DNA from: Cafeteria roenbergensis
Lineage: Eukaryota; Sar; Bigyra; Bicosoecida; Cafeteriaceae
Assembly: GCA_008330645.1 (NCBI GenBank)
Contig: VLTN01000094.1
Coordinates: forward strand, 1-64,000
Length of the DNA stretch: 64,000 bases
Reading direction: 5' to 3'
In this document: positions 63,022 through 64,000 of the stretch, piece by piece
Position numbering within the stretch: the stretch's first letter is position 1
Layout: each line of letters begins with the position of its first letter
Notes under the pieces: model-generated
What the model saw: only the letters and a program-made list of their open reading frames with translations
The model's database searches: none
What the model was told of the DNA's origin: nothing
Translations under genes and position numbers: made by a program

Positions 63022-64000
63022 ATGTTCATAGTTTACTACTTTTCAAAGAAGCTCAATAAGTATGTGACTTACAATGGTGAATCCATTTCAATGACCAAAC
63101 TCATGCCAAGAGGTATGTATCTAACGAGTCCATTCAATGCAACACATGATGGTCTCAAGGAATATCATGCCAAACTGAAGACATACCAACGTGAGATATC
63201 TGGAATGTTACCTGATGATGTAGATCTTCCTTACATCAAGTTTCAAAGTCATAGAGTTGCGAAGCTCTTGTGTCTGAATAAACTTCTACCGAAGAAATAC
63301 CAGAGAAAGAAAGGTGAAGGGTTCTTGGATATCTGTCCACGTGTGAAGAAAGAGGAAGGTATTTGGCTCAATGGATGCTATAATGCAGGTCTTACTTATG
63401 CTGAGAAAGGTACATATAAGAATGTATCAGCATATGATTACAATTCATACTACTCACGAATTCTAGGCGGTCGAAAAGGGGGTTTCAAGATTCCAATGTG
63501 CGAACCTAGATTTGAGATCATCAAGGAACTTCCTCGTAAAATTCCCTATGGTGTGTACAGAGCAAAAATAACGTATGACGGACCAGATGATATACAGAAG
63601 GTCTTCGCATTCTCATCTAACAACTTTTACACTCATATTGACTTGAAGAATGCTCATGGTTTATCACTCAAACGATTTCCATCTCTGAAGATCGAACTCA
63701 TTGATGATGACACACCAAATGCAATGATATATGATGATCTCATTATGGCTAAAGATATTTTCGGTCATTGGTTTGAGACATTGTCAGAGATAAAAGAAAA
63801 GACAAAAGGTAACCATCTCATCAAGCAGATGATGAACATTTGGGGCTTTATTTGTGAGAAAAGTGTAGTGGTGAAGAAAATACCATGGAGTGAGATACAG
63901 ACATGGTCACATGAGAAGAGTCTACAATACGACATGTATCCGCTTGATGGCATGATGGGAGATGATCCTATATTTACATGCATCTACTTAGGCAATCCAT
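63022..64000 (+). CDS. Family B DNA polymerase, N-terminal part (runs off the window)
   Basis: The frame is open to the end of the window, giving 326 residues so far. Motif A of family B polymerases is visible at residues 138-145 (AYDYNSYYS, the first Asp being catalytic) and motif B at 268-276 (KQMMNIWGF, matching K-x3-N-x-x-[YW]-G). Motif C (DTD) would lie beyond the right edge. Only about 135 residues precede motif A, with a YNAGLTY segment that resembles the (Y)xGG-type motif of protein-primed polymerases, so a complete N-terminal exonuclease domain does not fit. It should replicate the element together with the SF3 helicase. Confidence 0.8.
   Translation, partial: MFIVYYFSKKLNKYVTYNGESISMTKLMPRGMYLTSPFNATHDGLKEYHAKLKTYQREISGMLPDDVDLPYIKFQSHRVAKLLCLNKLLPKKYQRKKGEGFLDICPRVKKEEGIWLNGCYNAGLTYAEKGTYKNVSAYDYNSYYSRILGGRKGGFKIPMCEPRFEIIKELPRKIPYGVYRAKITYDGPDDIQKVFAFSSNNFYTHIDLKNAHGLSLKRFPSLKIELIDDDTPNAMIYDDLIMAKDIFGHWFETLSEIKEKTKGNHLIKQMMNIWGFICEKSVVVKKIPWSEIQTWSHEKSLQYDMYPLDGMMGDDPIFTCIYLGNP

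Larger units (their letters stand above)
58663..64000. mobile_element. Low-GC endogenous virophage-like element, right part outside window
   Basis: Base composition falls sharply at about 58690, from GC-rich host DNA to AT-rich DNA. The genes are compact and intronless, most share one promoter motif, and they include a D5-like SF3 helicase and a family B DNA polymerase, the replication genes of mavirus-like elements. The capsid genes would be expected beyond the right edge. All visible genes look whole, which suggests a young insertion. Without the capsid genes, a related Polinton-like element cannot be ruled out. Confidence 0.75.

Overview
The window looks like a protist nuclear contig: GC-rich host DNA (roughly two thirds GC, spliced genes with GTGAGT/GTCAGC donors and CAG acceptors) flanked on both sides by lower-GC virus-derived DNA. 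A mid-GC block at the left carries the mavirus-type order ATPase, protease, penton, major capsid protein. A strongly AT-rich block at the right carries an SF3 helicase and a family B DNA polymerase. This pairing of a GC-rich host with mid-GC and low-GC endogenous virophage elements fits a bicosoecid flagellate such as Cafeteria. That assignment is inference from composition and gene content only.

Left element (1 to about 11667, running off the left edge): a P-loop NTPase and an alanine/glutamate-rich coiled-coil protein on the minus strand, then a nucleotidyltransferase-like gene, packaging ATPase, a protease-penton reading frame, the major capsid protein and a retroviral-type integrase with a chromodomain on the plus strand. 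From 8.3 kb the DNA becomes more AT-rich and holds an ankyrin gene, small unknown genes, three copies of a 128-bp inverted-repeat element, and a palindrome-rich end. A perfect 130-bp palindrome ends exactly inside an ankyrin exon of the host.

Host part (11668 to about 58660): six genes of one ankyrin family, D and E (minus, 11.7-21.2 kb), G and F (minus, 27.9-31.9 kb), and A, B and C (plus, 43.1-57.3 kb; A and B are near-copies). In all of them each internal exon is exactly 99 nt, phase 0, and encodes one 33-residue ankyrin repeat. A conserved first exon encodes the N-cap. Where the 3' end is present, a final exon encodes a conserved Arg/Trp-rich tail. Between them lie a five-exon Gfo/Idh/MocA oxidoreductase gene (H, minus) and a large unconventional myosin with IQ motifs, ankyrin repeats and three WW domains. 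Dispersed repeats of about 350 bp, with a B-box-like core in one type, and a 375-bp inverted repeat pair are scattered among the ankyrin genes.

Right element (about 58663 to 64000, running off the right edge): small genes, a DUF5754-like protein, a zinc-finger protein, a D5-like SF3 helicase and the start of a DNA polymerase, most of them preceded by the same two-part promoter motif. It looks intact as far as it can be seen.

The most unusual signal is the ankyrin family. Its exon-cassette layout allows repeats to be added, lost or swapped without breaking the frame, and the 341-bp array of gene D shows a mosaic of sequence blocks among otherwise nearly identical units.
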